A stretch of DNA of 59,154 nucleotides from Pseudomonadota bacterium (GTDB lineage: Bacteria; Pseudomonadota; Gammaproteobacteria; Burkholderiales; Burkholderiaceae_E). A program made the position numbers and the translations under genes. Positions 1 to 8,696 of the stretch are shown here, one piece after another. Within the stretch, counting starts at the first letter, position 1, and each line of letters opens with the position of its first letter. Under the pieces are notes generated by a model that saw only the letters and a program-made list of their open reading frames with translations, was not told where the DNA came from and made no database searches. Location: positions 1 to 59,154 of the forward strand of contig JAEWGX010000010.1 in NCBI GenBank assembly GCA_023388075.1, in the 5' to 3' direction.

Positions 1-3000
1 TCGCCGCCAGGCTGCCCGCCTACATGGTCCCCTCGGCCTTCGTCGCCCTCCAGGCCCTGCCCACCCTGCCCAACGGCAAGCTCGATCGCAATGCCCTGCC
101 CGCCCCGGACTGGAGCAGCCAGCCAGGAACCGCCTACGAGCCACCACAGGGACCCTGCGAGCAGACCCTCGCCGACATCTGGAGCAAGACCCTCGGCATC
201 GACCGCATCGGCCGCCACGACGACTTCTTCGAGCTCGGCGGACATTCGCTGCTCGTGGTCGCGATGGTGCAGGCGGCACGGCAGCAGGGGCTCGACACCT
301 CGGTACGCGAGGTCTTCAGCCTGCCGCGCCTGTCGGCGCTGGCGCAGGCCGTGGCCGCCCGCTCGGGCGGCGGCGACGACGGCAGCCGGTCGGTGACCGC
401 CGCAACGATACCGGCCAACCGGATCCCGCCCGCATGCAAGGCGATCGTGCCGGCGATGCTGCCCCTGATCGAGCTCGCGCAGGAAGACATCGACCGCATA
501 GTCGCCATCGTTCCGGGCGGCGCGCCGAACGTGCAGGACATCTATCCGCTCGCACCGCTGCAGGAAGGCATCCTCTACCACCACCACCTCGATACCGAGG
601 GCGACACCTACCTGATCCGCGAGATCCTCGAGTTCGACAGCCAGGAGCATCTCACCGCCTTTCTCGAGGCGTTCCAGGTGGTGATCGACCGGCATGACAA
701 CCTGCGCACCGCGGTGCTCTGGGAGAGCCTCCCGCACCCGCTGCAGGTCGTCCTGCGCGAGGCGCCGCTGCCGATCCACCGGCTCGACTGCAGCGCCGCC
801 GACACGGCGCCGGAGCTGCTGAAGGCAGCCACGGACCCCGCCCGGCTGCGCCTCGACCTCTCCCGGGCCCCGCTGATGGCGGCGTACGTCGCGCAGTCGT
901 CCGGAGCCCGGACCTGCCATCTCGGACTCGTCTACCACCACATCATCGGCGACCAGGTGTCGCTCGAGCAGATGATGGACGAGGTCCGCGCCGTGATGAC
1001 GGGACGGGTATCGGCACTGAAGCCGCCCGTGCCCTACCGCGAGTTCGTCGCGAGGGCACGCGACATCCCGACCGGCGAGCACGAAGCCTACTTCCGCGAG
1101 CTGCTGGGTGATCTGAGCGAGCCGACGCTTCCTTTCGACATCGCCGATGTCCGGGTCGATCACGCCCGCGTCGAGCAGGCGCACCGGCTGCTGTCCGACG
1201 AGCTCTCCCGACGCATCCATGCAGCGGCCGCAAGCCGCGGCGTGAGCCCGGCAGTGCTGTTCCACGTGGCCTGGGCGATGGTGCTCGCCCGCTGCAGCGG
1301 GCGCGACGACGTCGTGTTCGGCACTGTGCTGCTCGGTCGCTCCCAGGGATTCCCCGGCGCCGAACGGGTCATGGGCCTGTGCATGAACACCCTGCCGGTA
1401 CGCCTGCAGCTGGGCGACGTCGGCGCGGGCGAGGCGGTGACGCGCATGTTCCGCCAGCTCGGTGCACTGCTCACTCATGAGCAGGCACCGCTCGCGCTCG
1501 CGCAGCGCTGCAGCTCGGTGGCGGCGCCGACACCGCTCTTCAGCGCGCTCCTGAACTATCGCCACAGCGCCGCCGATGCGGTTGCGGCCGACGGGACCGA
1601 CATCCTCGACCATGTCGACGGGGTTCGCGGCCTCCTCGGAGAAGGACGCAGCAACTACCCGTTCGATGTCGCCATCGATGATCTCGGCGGCGGCTTCAGG
1701 CTCGTCGCGCAATGCATCGACGGCATCGGCGCGCAGCGGATCCTGGGCTACCTGGTCGCCGCCGCGGATGGCCTGGTCCGGGCACTCGGAAGCGGCCCTG
1801 CCGCGCCGGTCGGATCACTCGAGATCCTCCCTGCCGACGAGCTCGAGCGGCTGCTGGGCACATGGAACGACACCGCGGCGGCATATCCGCACGAGATCTG
1901 CCTGCACGAGCTCGTGCAGGCGCAGGCGAAGCGGGTGCCCGACGCAACGGCGCTCGTCTTCGGCTCCGAGCGGATCAGCTACCGGGAGCTGGACCAGCGG
2001 GCCAACCGGCTCGCGGGACTGCTCCGGTCCCGAGGCGCGACCCGCGGCCGGAATGTCGGCATCTGCGTCGAGCGCGGCATCGACATGGTGGTCACGCAGC
2101 TCGCGGTGCTGAAATCAGGCGCGGCCTACGTGCCGCTCGATCCGGCCTACCCCAAGGATCGCCTCGAGTTCATGGCCACCGATGCCGAGCTCGCGGTTCT
2201 GGTCACCCAGGCTCCCCTCGCCGACGTCCTGCCATGGCCGCGTGAACGGACCGTGATGCTCGATACCGATGCCGCGCTGATCGCTGCCCGGCGTGACAGC
2301 TCGCCACCGGTCGACCCGGCGCCGCAACCGGCCGATACCGCATACGTGATCTACACGTCGGGCTCCACCGGCCGCCCGAAGGGTGTGATGGTGCCGCATC
2401 GGGCGGCGGTGAACTTCATCTGCAGCATGGAGCGCGAGCCGGGCCTCGCCGAGTCGGATTGCCTGCTCGCGGTCACCACGCTCTCGTTCGACATCGCGCT
2501 GCTGGAGCTCATGCTCCCCCTCGCGGCAGGCGCCCGTGTCGTGATCGCCTCGCGCGAGGAGGCCGCCGACGGTCCGGCGCTTCGCTCGCTCCTGCAATCG
2601 TCGGGGGCGACGATCATGCAGGCAACGCCCGCCACCTGGCGACTTCTGCTGGAGTCCGGCTGGGAGGGCGCACCCGACTTCACGGCGCTCATCGGCGGCG
2701 AAGCACTCACGACCGAGCTCGCCACCAAGCTGGTCGCCCGCACCGGCAAGCTGTGGAACATGTACGGCCCGACCGAAACCACCGTCTGGTCCACGTGCTG
2801 CCTGGTGCAACGACCCGAGCTCGGCATCTCGATCGGCCGGCCCATCGCCAACACCACCGTCCACATACTCGACGAGTCGGGACGGCTCTGTCCCACCGGC
2901 GTGGCCGGCGAGATCCACATCGGCGGCGATAGTGTCGCCCAGGGTTATCTCGGCCGGCCCGAGCTGACCGCGGAGCGCTTCCTGGAGGACCACTCGAGCC

Positions 3001-4556
3001 GGCGAACCGCGACCGGCAAGCTGTACCGCACCGGGGACCGCGGTCGCTGGCGCGCCGACGGCATGCTGGAGCATCTCGGGCGCCTCGACTTCCAGGTCAA
3101 GGTGCGCGGTCACCGCATCGAGCTGGGCGAGATCGAATCCTGCATGGCCGTCCACGATGACGTCGCCCAGTGCGCCGTCATCACCCGCGAGGACCGGCCC
3201 GGCGACGTGCGCATCGTCGCCTACGTGGTGCCCCGGGTCGGCCTCATGCCGTCCGCGGCAGTGCTGCGCGCGCACCTGCGCGCCAGCCTGCCCGACTACA
3301 TGATTCCACAGCATTTCGTCGAGCTGTCCCGCCTGCCGCTGCTCCCCAACGGCAAGCTGGATCGCAACGCGCTGCCGCGGCCGGAAGCCGGCGCGGGGCC
3401 CTCGGGCTACGTCGCGCCGCGAAACGAAGCCGAGGAGGTCCTGACCGCCATCTGGGCGGAGGTGCTCGACGTCGAACGCGTGGGCGTCGACGACAACTTC
3501 TTCGAGCTCGGCGGCCATTCGCTGCTCGCGCTCAGGCTCATGCAGCGTATCGAGCAACGCTTCGGCCGCGTCCTGCGGCTGGCCGCCCTGTTCGACGCGC
3601 CCACGGTTGCCGGGCTTGCCGCGCTGCTCGCCGGCGGATCCGATGCACAGGCTGCGACCTGCGCGGTCGCGATCCAGGGCAGTGGAGCCCTCGCACCGCT
3701 CTTCTTCATCTCCGGATGGGGGGGCGCGATCATCGGCTTCAACGCGCTGGCGCGGCACCTGGATCCCGATCAGCCGCTCTACGTGCTCGACACGACGGCA
3801 TTCGGCACGCCGACCCATCCCGTCGGAACCCTGGAGCAGGTCGCGAGGCGAATGATCGAGGACATGCGCCGCATCCAGCCGGAAGGGCCCTACTATCTCA
3901 GCGGATTCTCCCTCGGGGGCAAGTTCGTCTACGAGATCGCGCAGCAGCTGCGCCGCGCGGGGCAAGCCGTGGCCCTGCTCGCGATGCTGGACTGCGCGGC
4001 CCCCGGCTACCCGCCGATCCGCCCGATGCTTCCCAGGATCGCGATGCACCTTCGGCACATGCTGCAGCTGGGCTTTCGCGCGAGCCTCGAGCACCTGGCC
4101 ACCCGCGTCCGGTATTTCTACGCGGTGGCGACGAAGAAGGATACCGACCTCTTCGCCGACGACGCGCAGCTTGCCGGCAGCAGCGCCGCCAAGGCAATCC
4201 AGGCCGTTGCCGATGCAATGGCGAAGGCCTGGGACGACTACACGCCCGGACCGTACCCCGGCGACGTGGTGCTGATCACGGCCAACATCCGGGACTTCCG
4301 ACCGAGCGAGATCGATGACGACCCCTTCCTGGGATGGGGGGACCTGATCGGCGGCAGCCTGGAGGTGCGTGGCATGAACGCGCACCACGTGAAGATGATC
4401 GATCCGCCGCACGCGCCGGAGCTGGCGTCGATCCTCTCCGACTACCTGCAGCGGCCCGAGTCGAAGGCGGCGACCGGCAGCGCCGCGAGCGAGCGCAGCG
4501 TCGGCTCCGGTGTCCGGCCGGCGAAGTCCGAGGACACGATCACGCTCGACGCCTGA
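1..4556 (+). CDS. Non-ribosomal peptide synthetase, C-terminal part (A end-PCP-C-A-PCP-TE), partial
   Basis: The reading frame is open from the window edge, so the 5' end of the gene is missing. Numbering from the first in-frame Met at 24: the end of an adenylation domain with the A10 motif NGKLDRNALP (about 17-26); a carrier domain with phosphopantetheine Ser75 in LGGHSL; a condensation domain (about 140-590) with motif HHIIGDQ at 305-311; a full adenylation domain (about 630-1130) with YTSGSTGRPKG and YGPTETT; a second carrier (Ser1166); and a thioesterase (about 1205-1470) with nucleophile Ser1296 in GFSLGG. My reading of the A-domain pocket is D-I-L-Q-I-G-M-V-W(-K), very close to glycine codes. 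The enzyme would add a last, probably glycine, residue and release the peptide by hydrolysis or cyclisation. No tailoring, MbtH or export gene follows, so the rest of the cluster must lie upstream. The domain architecture is secure; the substrate is inferred. Confidence 0.95.
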   Translation, partial: AARLPAYMVPSAFVALQALPTLPNGKLDRNALPAPDWSSQPGTAYEPPQGPCEQTLADIWSKTLGIDRIGRHDDFFELGGHSLLVVAMVQAARQQGLDTSVREVFSLPRLSALAQAVAARSGGGDDGSRSVTAATIPANRIPPACKAIVPAMLPLIELAQEDIDRIVAIVPGGAPNVQDIYPLAPLQEGILYHHHLDTEGDTYLIREILEFDSQEHLTAFLEAFQVVIDRHDNLRTAVLWESLPHPLQVVLREAPLPIHRLDCSAADTAPELLKAATDPARLRLDLSRAPLMAAYVAQSSGARTCHLGLVYHHIIGDQVSLEQMMDEVRAVMTGRVSALKPPVPYREFVARARDIPTGEHEAYFRELLGDLSEPTLPFDIADVRVDHARVEQAHRLLSDELSRRIHAAAASRGVSPAVLFHVAWAMVLARCSGRDDVVFGTVLLGRSQGFPGAERVMGLCMNTLPVRLQLGDVGAGEAVTRMFRQLGALLTHEQAPLALAQRCSSVAAPTPLFSALLNYRHSAADAVAADGTDILDHVDGVRGLLGEGRSNYPFDVAIDDLGGGFRLVAQCIDGIGAQRILGYLVAAADGLVRALGSGPAAPVGSLEILPADELERLLGTWNDTAAAYPHEICLHELVQAQAKRVPDATALVFGSERISYRELDQRANRLAGLLRSRGATRGRNVGICVERGIDMVVTQLAVLKSGAAYVPLDPAYPKDRLEFMATDAELAVLVTQAPLADVLPWPRERTVMLDTDAALIAARRDSSPPVDPAPQPADTAYVIYTSGSTGRPKGVMVPHRAAVNFICSMEREPGLAESDCLLAVTTLSFDIALLELMLPLAAGARVVIASREEAADGPALRSLLQSSGATIMQATPATWRLLLESGWEGAPDFTALIGGEALTTELATKLVARTGKLWNMYGPTETTVWSTCCLVQRPELGISIGRPIANTTVHILDESGRLCPTGVAGEIHIGGDSVAQGYLGRPELTAERFLEDHSSRRTATGKLYRTGDRGRWRADGMLEHLGRLDFQVKVRGHRIELGEIESCMAVHDDVAQCAVITREDRPGDVRIVAYVVPRVGLMPSAAVLRAHLRASLPDYMIPQHFVELSRLPLLPNGKLDRNALPRPEAGAGPSGYVAPRNEAEEVLTAIWAEVLDVERVGVDDNFFELGGHSLLALRLMQRIEQRFGRVLRLAALFDAPTVAGLAALLAGGSDAQAATCAVAIQGSGALAPLFFISGWGGAIIGFNALARHLDPDQPLYVLDTTAFGTPTHPVGTLEQVARRMIEDMRRIQPEGPYYLSGFSLGGKFVYEIAQQLRRAGQAVALLAMLDCAAPGYPPIRPMLPRIAMHLRHMLQLGFRASLEHLATRVRYFYAVATKKDTDLFADDAQLAGSSAAKAIQAVADAMAKAWDDYTPGPYPGDVVLITANIRDFRPSEIDDDPFLGWGDLIGGSLEVRGMNAHHVKMIDPPHAPELASILSDYLQRPESKAATGSAASERSVGSGVRPAKSEDTITLDA

Positions 4557-4655
4557 CACCCGCAGCAGGCGCGGCCGACCGTCCCTGGCCGACCTGGCCG
4601 GGCGCCGGGCGCCGGGCCGCCCCCCGCGCCGTCCGGGCTGCGGCGGTCCGCGCGC

Positions 4656-5840
4656 CTACACGCGCTCGAAGACCGCGGCGATGCCCTGCCCGCCTCCGAT
4701 GCACATGGTCACCAGCGCGCGGCGCCCGCCGGTGCGCTGCAGCTCGTGGATCGCCTTGGTGGTGATCAGCGCCCCGGTCGCGCCCACCGGGTGCCCGATG
4801 GAGATGCCACTGCCGTTCGGATTCACCTTCTCGGGATCCAGGTCCAGCTCCTTCGCAACGGCGCAGGCCTGGGCGGCGAAGGCCTCGTTCGCCTCGACCA
4901 GATCGATCTCCCCGATCCGAAGGCCTGCCTTCTTCAGCGCGGCGCGGGTGGCCGGCACCGGCCCGATGCCCATGTAGAGCGGCTCGACGCCGGCGTGGCC
5001 GTAGCTCACCAGCCGCGCGAGCGCAGTCACGCCCTGGCGCGCCGCCTCCGCCGCTTCCATCAGCACGACAGCCGCGGCGCCGTCGTTGATGCCCGAGGCG
5101 TTGCCGGCCGTCACCGAGCCATCCTTCTGGAAGACCGCGCGCAGCCCGGCCAGGCTCTCCATCGTGACGTCCTCGCGCACGTGCTCGTCCGCAGCGAACT
5201 GGACCGTCTTGCGCTTCGCCGTCACACCGACCGGCACGATCTGCGAGGCGAAGCGCCCTTCGCGCCAGGCCCGCGCGGCGCGCTGGTGGCTCTGCAGCGC
5301 GAGCGCATCCTGTGCCTCGCGGTCGATGCCGTAGCGACTGGCGACATTCTCGGCGGTGATGCCCATGTGCACGGCATCGAATGGATCCGACAGCGCGCCA
5401 ACCAGCATGTCGACCACCTTGGAATCGCCCATGCGCGCGCCCCACCGATTGCTCGGCAACACATAGGGGGCCCGGCTCATCGACTCCGCGCCTCCGCCGA
5501 TGGCGACATCGGTGTCGCCGAGCAGGATCGCCTGCGCGGCCGAGACGATGGCCTGCAGGCCGCTGCCGCACAGTCGATTCACGTTGGCGGCGGCGACCTC
5601 TTTGGGCAGGCCGGCACCCAGCGCACCGACCCGGGAGAGGTACATGTCTCTCGGCTCGGTATTGATCACATGGCCCATGAACACATGGCCGACGCTCGCC
5701 GGGTCCACCTTCGCGCGGGCGAGCGATTCCCTGATCACCAGGGCGGCGAGATCGCACGGGGCGACGTCCTTCAGCGAGCCGCCGAAATCACCGACACCGG
5801 TGCGCACGGCGCCCACCACAACCACTTCACGCTTGGACAT
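4656..5840 (-). CDS. Acetyl-CoA C-acetyltransferase (thiolase)
   Basis: 394 aa, the full length of a degradative or biosynthetic thiolase. It condenses two acetyl-CoA, or cleaves 3-ketoacyl-CoA, in the cytoplasm. The catalytic set is complete: nucleophile Cys91 in NRLCGSG, His350 in GISIGHPVGATGA and Cys380 in MCIGGGQG; the GGAESMSRAPY motif is also present. The ATG at 5840 has a good Shine-Dalgarno (AAGGGAGC) about 7 nt upstream. It overlaps the end of the upstream methyltransferase-like gene by 14 nt, so it is probably cotranscribed with it and htpG. It converges on the NRPS gene across 99 bp that show only GC-rich inverted repeats and no clear terminator. PhaA/AtoB-type acetoacetyl-CoA thiolase is the best guess; a broader 3-ketoacyl-CoA thiolase cannot be excluded. 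Confidence 0.93.
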   Translation of the reverse strand: MSKREVVVVGAVRTGVGDFGGSLKDVAPCDLAALVIRESLARAKVDPASVGHVFMGHVINTEPRDMYLSRVGALGAGLPKEVAAANVNRLCGSGLQAIVSAAQAILLGDTDVAIGGGAESMSRAPYVLPSNRWGARMGDSKVVDMLVGALSDPFDAVHMGITAENVASRYGIDREAQDALALQSHQRAARAWREGRFASQIVPVGVTAKRKTVQFAADEHVREDVTMESLAGLRAVFQKDGSVTAGNASGINDGAAAVVLMEAAEAARQGVTALARLVSYGHAGVEPLYMGIGPVPATRAALKKAGLRIGEIDLVEANEAFAAQACAVAKELDLDPEKVNPNGSGISIGHPVGATGALITTKAIHELQRTGGRRALVTMCIGGGQGIAAVFERV

Positions 5841-6606
5841 TGACTGCTCCCTTTCTTCGCATAGGCGCAGGATACCGCATGGGCAGGCTGATCGCCCTCG
5901 CCCACGCCCGTCCCGGCAGGCCGTAGCGCGCCTGCACGGCCGCGCCCCGGGCGGCGAGCTCGCGCCGGCTTGCCGTGAGCGGCGGGCCCTTGAGCGCGAG
6001 CACGACCAGGTTGCCCTCCTCGCGGCGCGGCATCGTCACGACCTGCCCGAACACGCCGGCGATCCGCTCGAGGCTGCGGCGAAAGGACGCGTGCCGACCG
6101 AAGAGATTGACCGCCATCACGCCGGGCGCAGCGAGCGCCCGATGACAGTCGCGATAGAACACCTCGCTGTCGAGGACCGGGCCGGCCGCATCCGCGTCGT
6201 AGAGGTCCACCTGGACCACGCCGAAACGGCCCGCGACGGCGGGTCGCCTCAGGTACGCGCCTGCATCCGCCCGCACGATCTCGAGGCGCCGGTCGGGTCG
6301 CGGCAAGGCGAACCACTGGTGCGCCGCCGCTATCACGACACGGCTGCGCTCCACCACCGTCACCGCCGATTCGCAGCAATGCCGGTGGCAGAACTTGGTG
6401 AGCGAGGCGGCGCCGAGCCCGAGCTGCAGGATCGCGGGCGGCGGATCGCGAAAGAGCAGCCACGCCATCATGTCGCGCACATAGGCGATCTCCAGCGCGT
6501 ACGGGTCCGACAACCGCATCGCGCCCTGCACCCAGGGACTGCCGAAGTGCAGGTAGCGGACGTCGTCCTCCTCGGAGAAGGTGATCGCCGGTTGCGGATC
6601 GCGCAC
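5827..6606 (-). CDS. Spermidine-synthase-like SAM-binding protein
   Basis: 259 aa, a Rossmann-fold protein of the spermine/spermidine synthase superfamily. Visible are the nucleotide-binding turn LQLGLGAASLTKF, an acidic strand end (VTVVERS), a DAGAYLRR segment like the SAM/dcSAM-binding acidic loop, and a VDLYDADAAGPV stretch where synthases place the catalytic acidic residue. Many such stand-alone bacterial proteins have no proven polyamine synthase activity, so methyltransferase-like is the safer description. The start is a GTG at 6606 that shares its G with the TAG stop of htpG (TAGTG), pointing to translational coupling. Its 3' end overlaps the thiolase start by 14 nt. The C-terminus is basic (MRRKGAVNVQA). 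Confidence 0.75.
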   Translation of the reverse strand: MRDPQPAITFSEEDDVRYLHFGSPWVQGAMRLSDPYALEIAYVRDMMAWLLFRDPPPAILQLGLGAASLTKFCHRHCCESAVTVVERSRVVIAAAHQWFALPRPDRRLEIVRADAGAYLRRPAVAGRFGVVQVDLYDADAAGPVLDSEVFYRDCHRALAAPGVMAVNLFGRHASFRRSLERIAGVFGQVVTMPRREEGNLVVLALKGPPLTASRRELAARGAAVQARYGLPGRAWARAISLPMRYPAPMRRKGAVNVQA

Positions 6607-8603
6607 TATCGGGCCGCGAGCGAGAGCGAGAGAAGCAGCTCGTTCATGCGCTTCACGTAGCCGGCCGGATCCTCCAGCTTTCCGCCCTCGGCGAGCAGCG
6701 CCTGGTCGAACAGCAGGCCCGACCAGTCGTCGAACCGCGCGGTCTCGGAGCGCATCTGCTTCACCAGCGGATGATGCGGATTGATCTCGAGGACCGGCTT
6801 GCGCTCCGGCGCCTTCTGGCCCGCCTGCTTGAGGAGCCGCTCCAGGTTGCCGCTGATGTCGCCCTCGGCCGAGACGAGGCAGGACGCCGAATCCGTCAGG
6901 CGGTCCGTGACCCGCACTTCCTTGACCCGGTCTCCGAGCGACTTGGCGATACGCTCGGTCAGCTCCTTGAACTCACCGGCCACCGCCTCGCTCTGCTTGC
7001 GCTCGTCCTCGTCGGCGAGCTTGCCCAGGTCGAGCGAGCCGCGGGCCACCGAGACGAGCGGCGTGCCGTCGTACTCGGTCAGGAAGGACAGCATCCACTC
7101 GTCCACGCGATCGGTGAGCAGCAGCACCTCGATGCCCTTCTTGCGGAACACCTCGAGGTGCGGGCTGTTGCGCGCGGCGGCGAGCGTCTCGGCGGTCACG
7201 TAGTAGATCGACTCCTGGCCCGGCTTCATGCGGGTCTTGTAGGCGGCGAGCGAGGTCAGCCCATCGCCTGCCTCGCCTGCCTCGCCGGCATCGCCTGCCG
7301 CCGCGTCCGTGCGGGCCGCCGCGTCATGGGTCGTCTCGAAGCGCAGCAGCGAAGCGATGCGCGCCTGGTTGCCGAAATCCTCGCCGATGCCTTCCTTCAG
7401 CACCTGCCCGAACTCACGCCAGAAGACGACGTAGTCCTCCTTGCGGTTCTCGGCCATGTCCTCGAGCATCGAGAGCACGCGCTTGGTGCAGCCTTCCCGG
7501 ATCGCCTTCACGTCGCGGCTCTCCTGGAGGATCTCGCGCGACACGTTGAGCGGCAGGTCGTTGGAGTCGATGATGCCCTTCACGAAGCGCAGGTAGGCCG
7601 GCATCAGCTGCTCCGCATCGGCCATGATGAACACGCGGCGCACGTACAGGCGGATGCCGTGGCGCTGCTGGCGGTCCCACAGGTCGAACGGGGCGCGGCG
7701 CGGCACGAAGAGAAGCTGCGTGTACTCGGTGCGGCCCTCGACGCGGTTGTGCGTATAGGCGAGCGGCGCGTCCGCATCGTTGCCGAGGTGCCGGTAGAAC
7801 TCGTGGTAGTCCTTCTCCTCGAGCTCCGACTTGGGCCGCAGCCACAGAGCGCGCGCCTGGTTGACCGTCTCCCATTCGTCGGTCTGAACCATCTTCTGGG
7901 CATCCTTGTCCCACTCGGTCTTGCGCATGCGAATCGGCAGCGAGATGTGGTCCGAGTAGTTGCGCACGATGCCGCGCAGCTTGTAGTCCTCCAGGAGCGT
8001 GTCGAACTCGTGGCCTTCGTCGCCGTCGGTGGCGTTGTCGCGCAGGTAGAGGGTCACGTCGGTGCCGCGCGCGGCGCGCTCGATCCGCTCCACCGTGAAC
8101 TCGCCCGCGCCGTCCGAGGTCCAGCGCACGCCCTGGTCGGCCGGCAGGCCGGCGCGGCGGCTTTCAACGACAACGCGCTTGGCCACGATGAACGACGAGT
8201 AGAACCCGACGCCGAACTGGCCGATCAGGTTGGAATCCTTGGCGGCATCGCCGGTCAGCCGGCTGAAGAACTCCCGGGTACCGGAGCGGGCGATCGTGCC
8301 GAGGTTCGCTACCGCCTCGTCGCGCGAAAGGCCCACGCCGTTGTCGGAGATCCGTATCCAGCGCTGGTCCTTGTCGTACGAGATGCGGATGCCGAGCTCG
8401 GTGTCGCCCTCGTACAGCGCATCGTTGTCGATGGCCTCGAAGCGCAGCTTGTCGCAGGCGTCCGAGGCGTTGGAGACCAGCTCGCGCAGGAAGATCTCGC
8501 GGTTGCTGTACAGCGAGTGGATCATCAGGTCCAGCAGCTGCTTGATCTCCGTCTGGAAGCCGAGCGTCTCGGCAGGCGTGTCGGTTCTTGCGGTGTCGGT
8601 CAT
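6606..8603 (-). CDS. htpG: Molecular chaperone HtpG (Hsp90)
   Basis: 665 aa, slightly longer than E. coli HtpG. It is an ATP-dependent cytosolic chaperone that acts late in protein remodelling with DnaK. The N-terminal GHKL ATPase domain has the signatures NREIFLRELVSNASDA, ISDNGVGL and IGQFGVGFYS; the middle domain has the client/ATP arginine region (LPLNVSREILQESRDV, with VSREILQ typical of Hsp90); and the dimerisation domain extends to the C-terminus (HHPLVKQM region). A short Ala/Gly/Glu-rich insertion (DAAAGDAGEAGEAGDG, about residue 440) is a lineage-specific linker. A sigma32-like promoter lies 65 nt upstream. The gene is the first of a probable htpG-methyltransferase-thiolase chain. 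Confidence 0.97.
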   Translation of the reverse strand: MTDTARTDTPAETLGFQTEIKQLLDLMIHSLYSNREIFLRELVSNASDACDKLRFEAIDNDALYEGDTELGIRISYDKDQRWIRISDNGVGLSRDEAVANLGTIARSGTREFFSRLTGDAAKDSNLIGQFGVGFYSSFIVAKRVVVESRRAGLPADQGVRWTSDGAGEFTVERIERAARGTDVTLYLRDNATDGDEGHEFDTLLEDYKLRGIVRNYSDHISLPIRMRKTEWDKDAQKMVQTDEWETVNQARALWLRPKSELEEKDYHEFYRHLGNDADAPLAYTHNRVEGRTEYTQLLFVPRRAPFDLWDRQQRHGIRLYVRRVFIMADAEQLMPAYLRFVKGIIDSNDLPLNVSREILQESRDVKAIREGCTKRVLSMLEDMAENRKEDYVVFWREFGQVLKEGIGEDFGNQARIASLLRFETTHDAAARTDAAAGDAGEAGEAGDGLTSLAAYKTRMKPGQESIYYVTAETLAAARNSPHLEVFRKKGIEVLLLTDRVDEWMLSFLTEYDGTPLVSVARGSLDLGKLADEDERKQSEAVAGEFKELTERIAKSLGDRVKEVRVTDRLTDSASCLVSAEGDISGNLERLLKQAGQKAPERKPVLEINPHHPLVKQMRSETARFDDWSGLLFDQALLAEGGKLEDPAGYVKRMNELLLSLSLAAR

Positions 8604-8667
8604 GTTTCGATGTGAAGGACGGTATTGGAGATGGCCGGATTCCGTGGGCGCCGGATGACGGGGGCGG

Positions 8668-8696
8668 ACATGGAGGCGGACACGGCCGGTTTCAAG
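8668..8696 (-). promoter_or_regulatory. Sigma32-type heat-shock promoter of htpG
   Basis: On the minus strand, CTTGAAA (8696-8690) is followed after 14 nt by CTCCATGT (8675-8668). Known sigma32 consensus: CTTGAA, 13-17 nt, CCCCATnT. The -35 matches fully and the -10 matches 6 of 7 defined positions. The TGA inside CTTGAAA is the stop codon of mocR. The ATG of htpG is 65 nt downstream of the -10 edge. Assignment is by motif and position only. Confidence 0.75.

Noticed and set aside
2115..4559. 814-aa open frame antisense to the NRPS
   Set aside because: High GC makes long antisense frames common; it is Arg/Gly/His-rich with no domain and lies wholly opposite a clear NRPS.
4557..4655. Rho-independent terminator between the NRPS and thiolase genes
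   Set aside because: GC-rich inverted repeats are present but no T-run follows on either strand.
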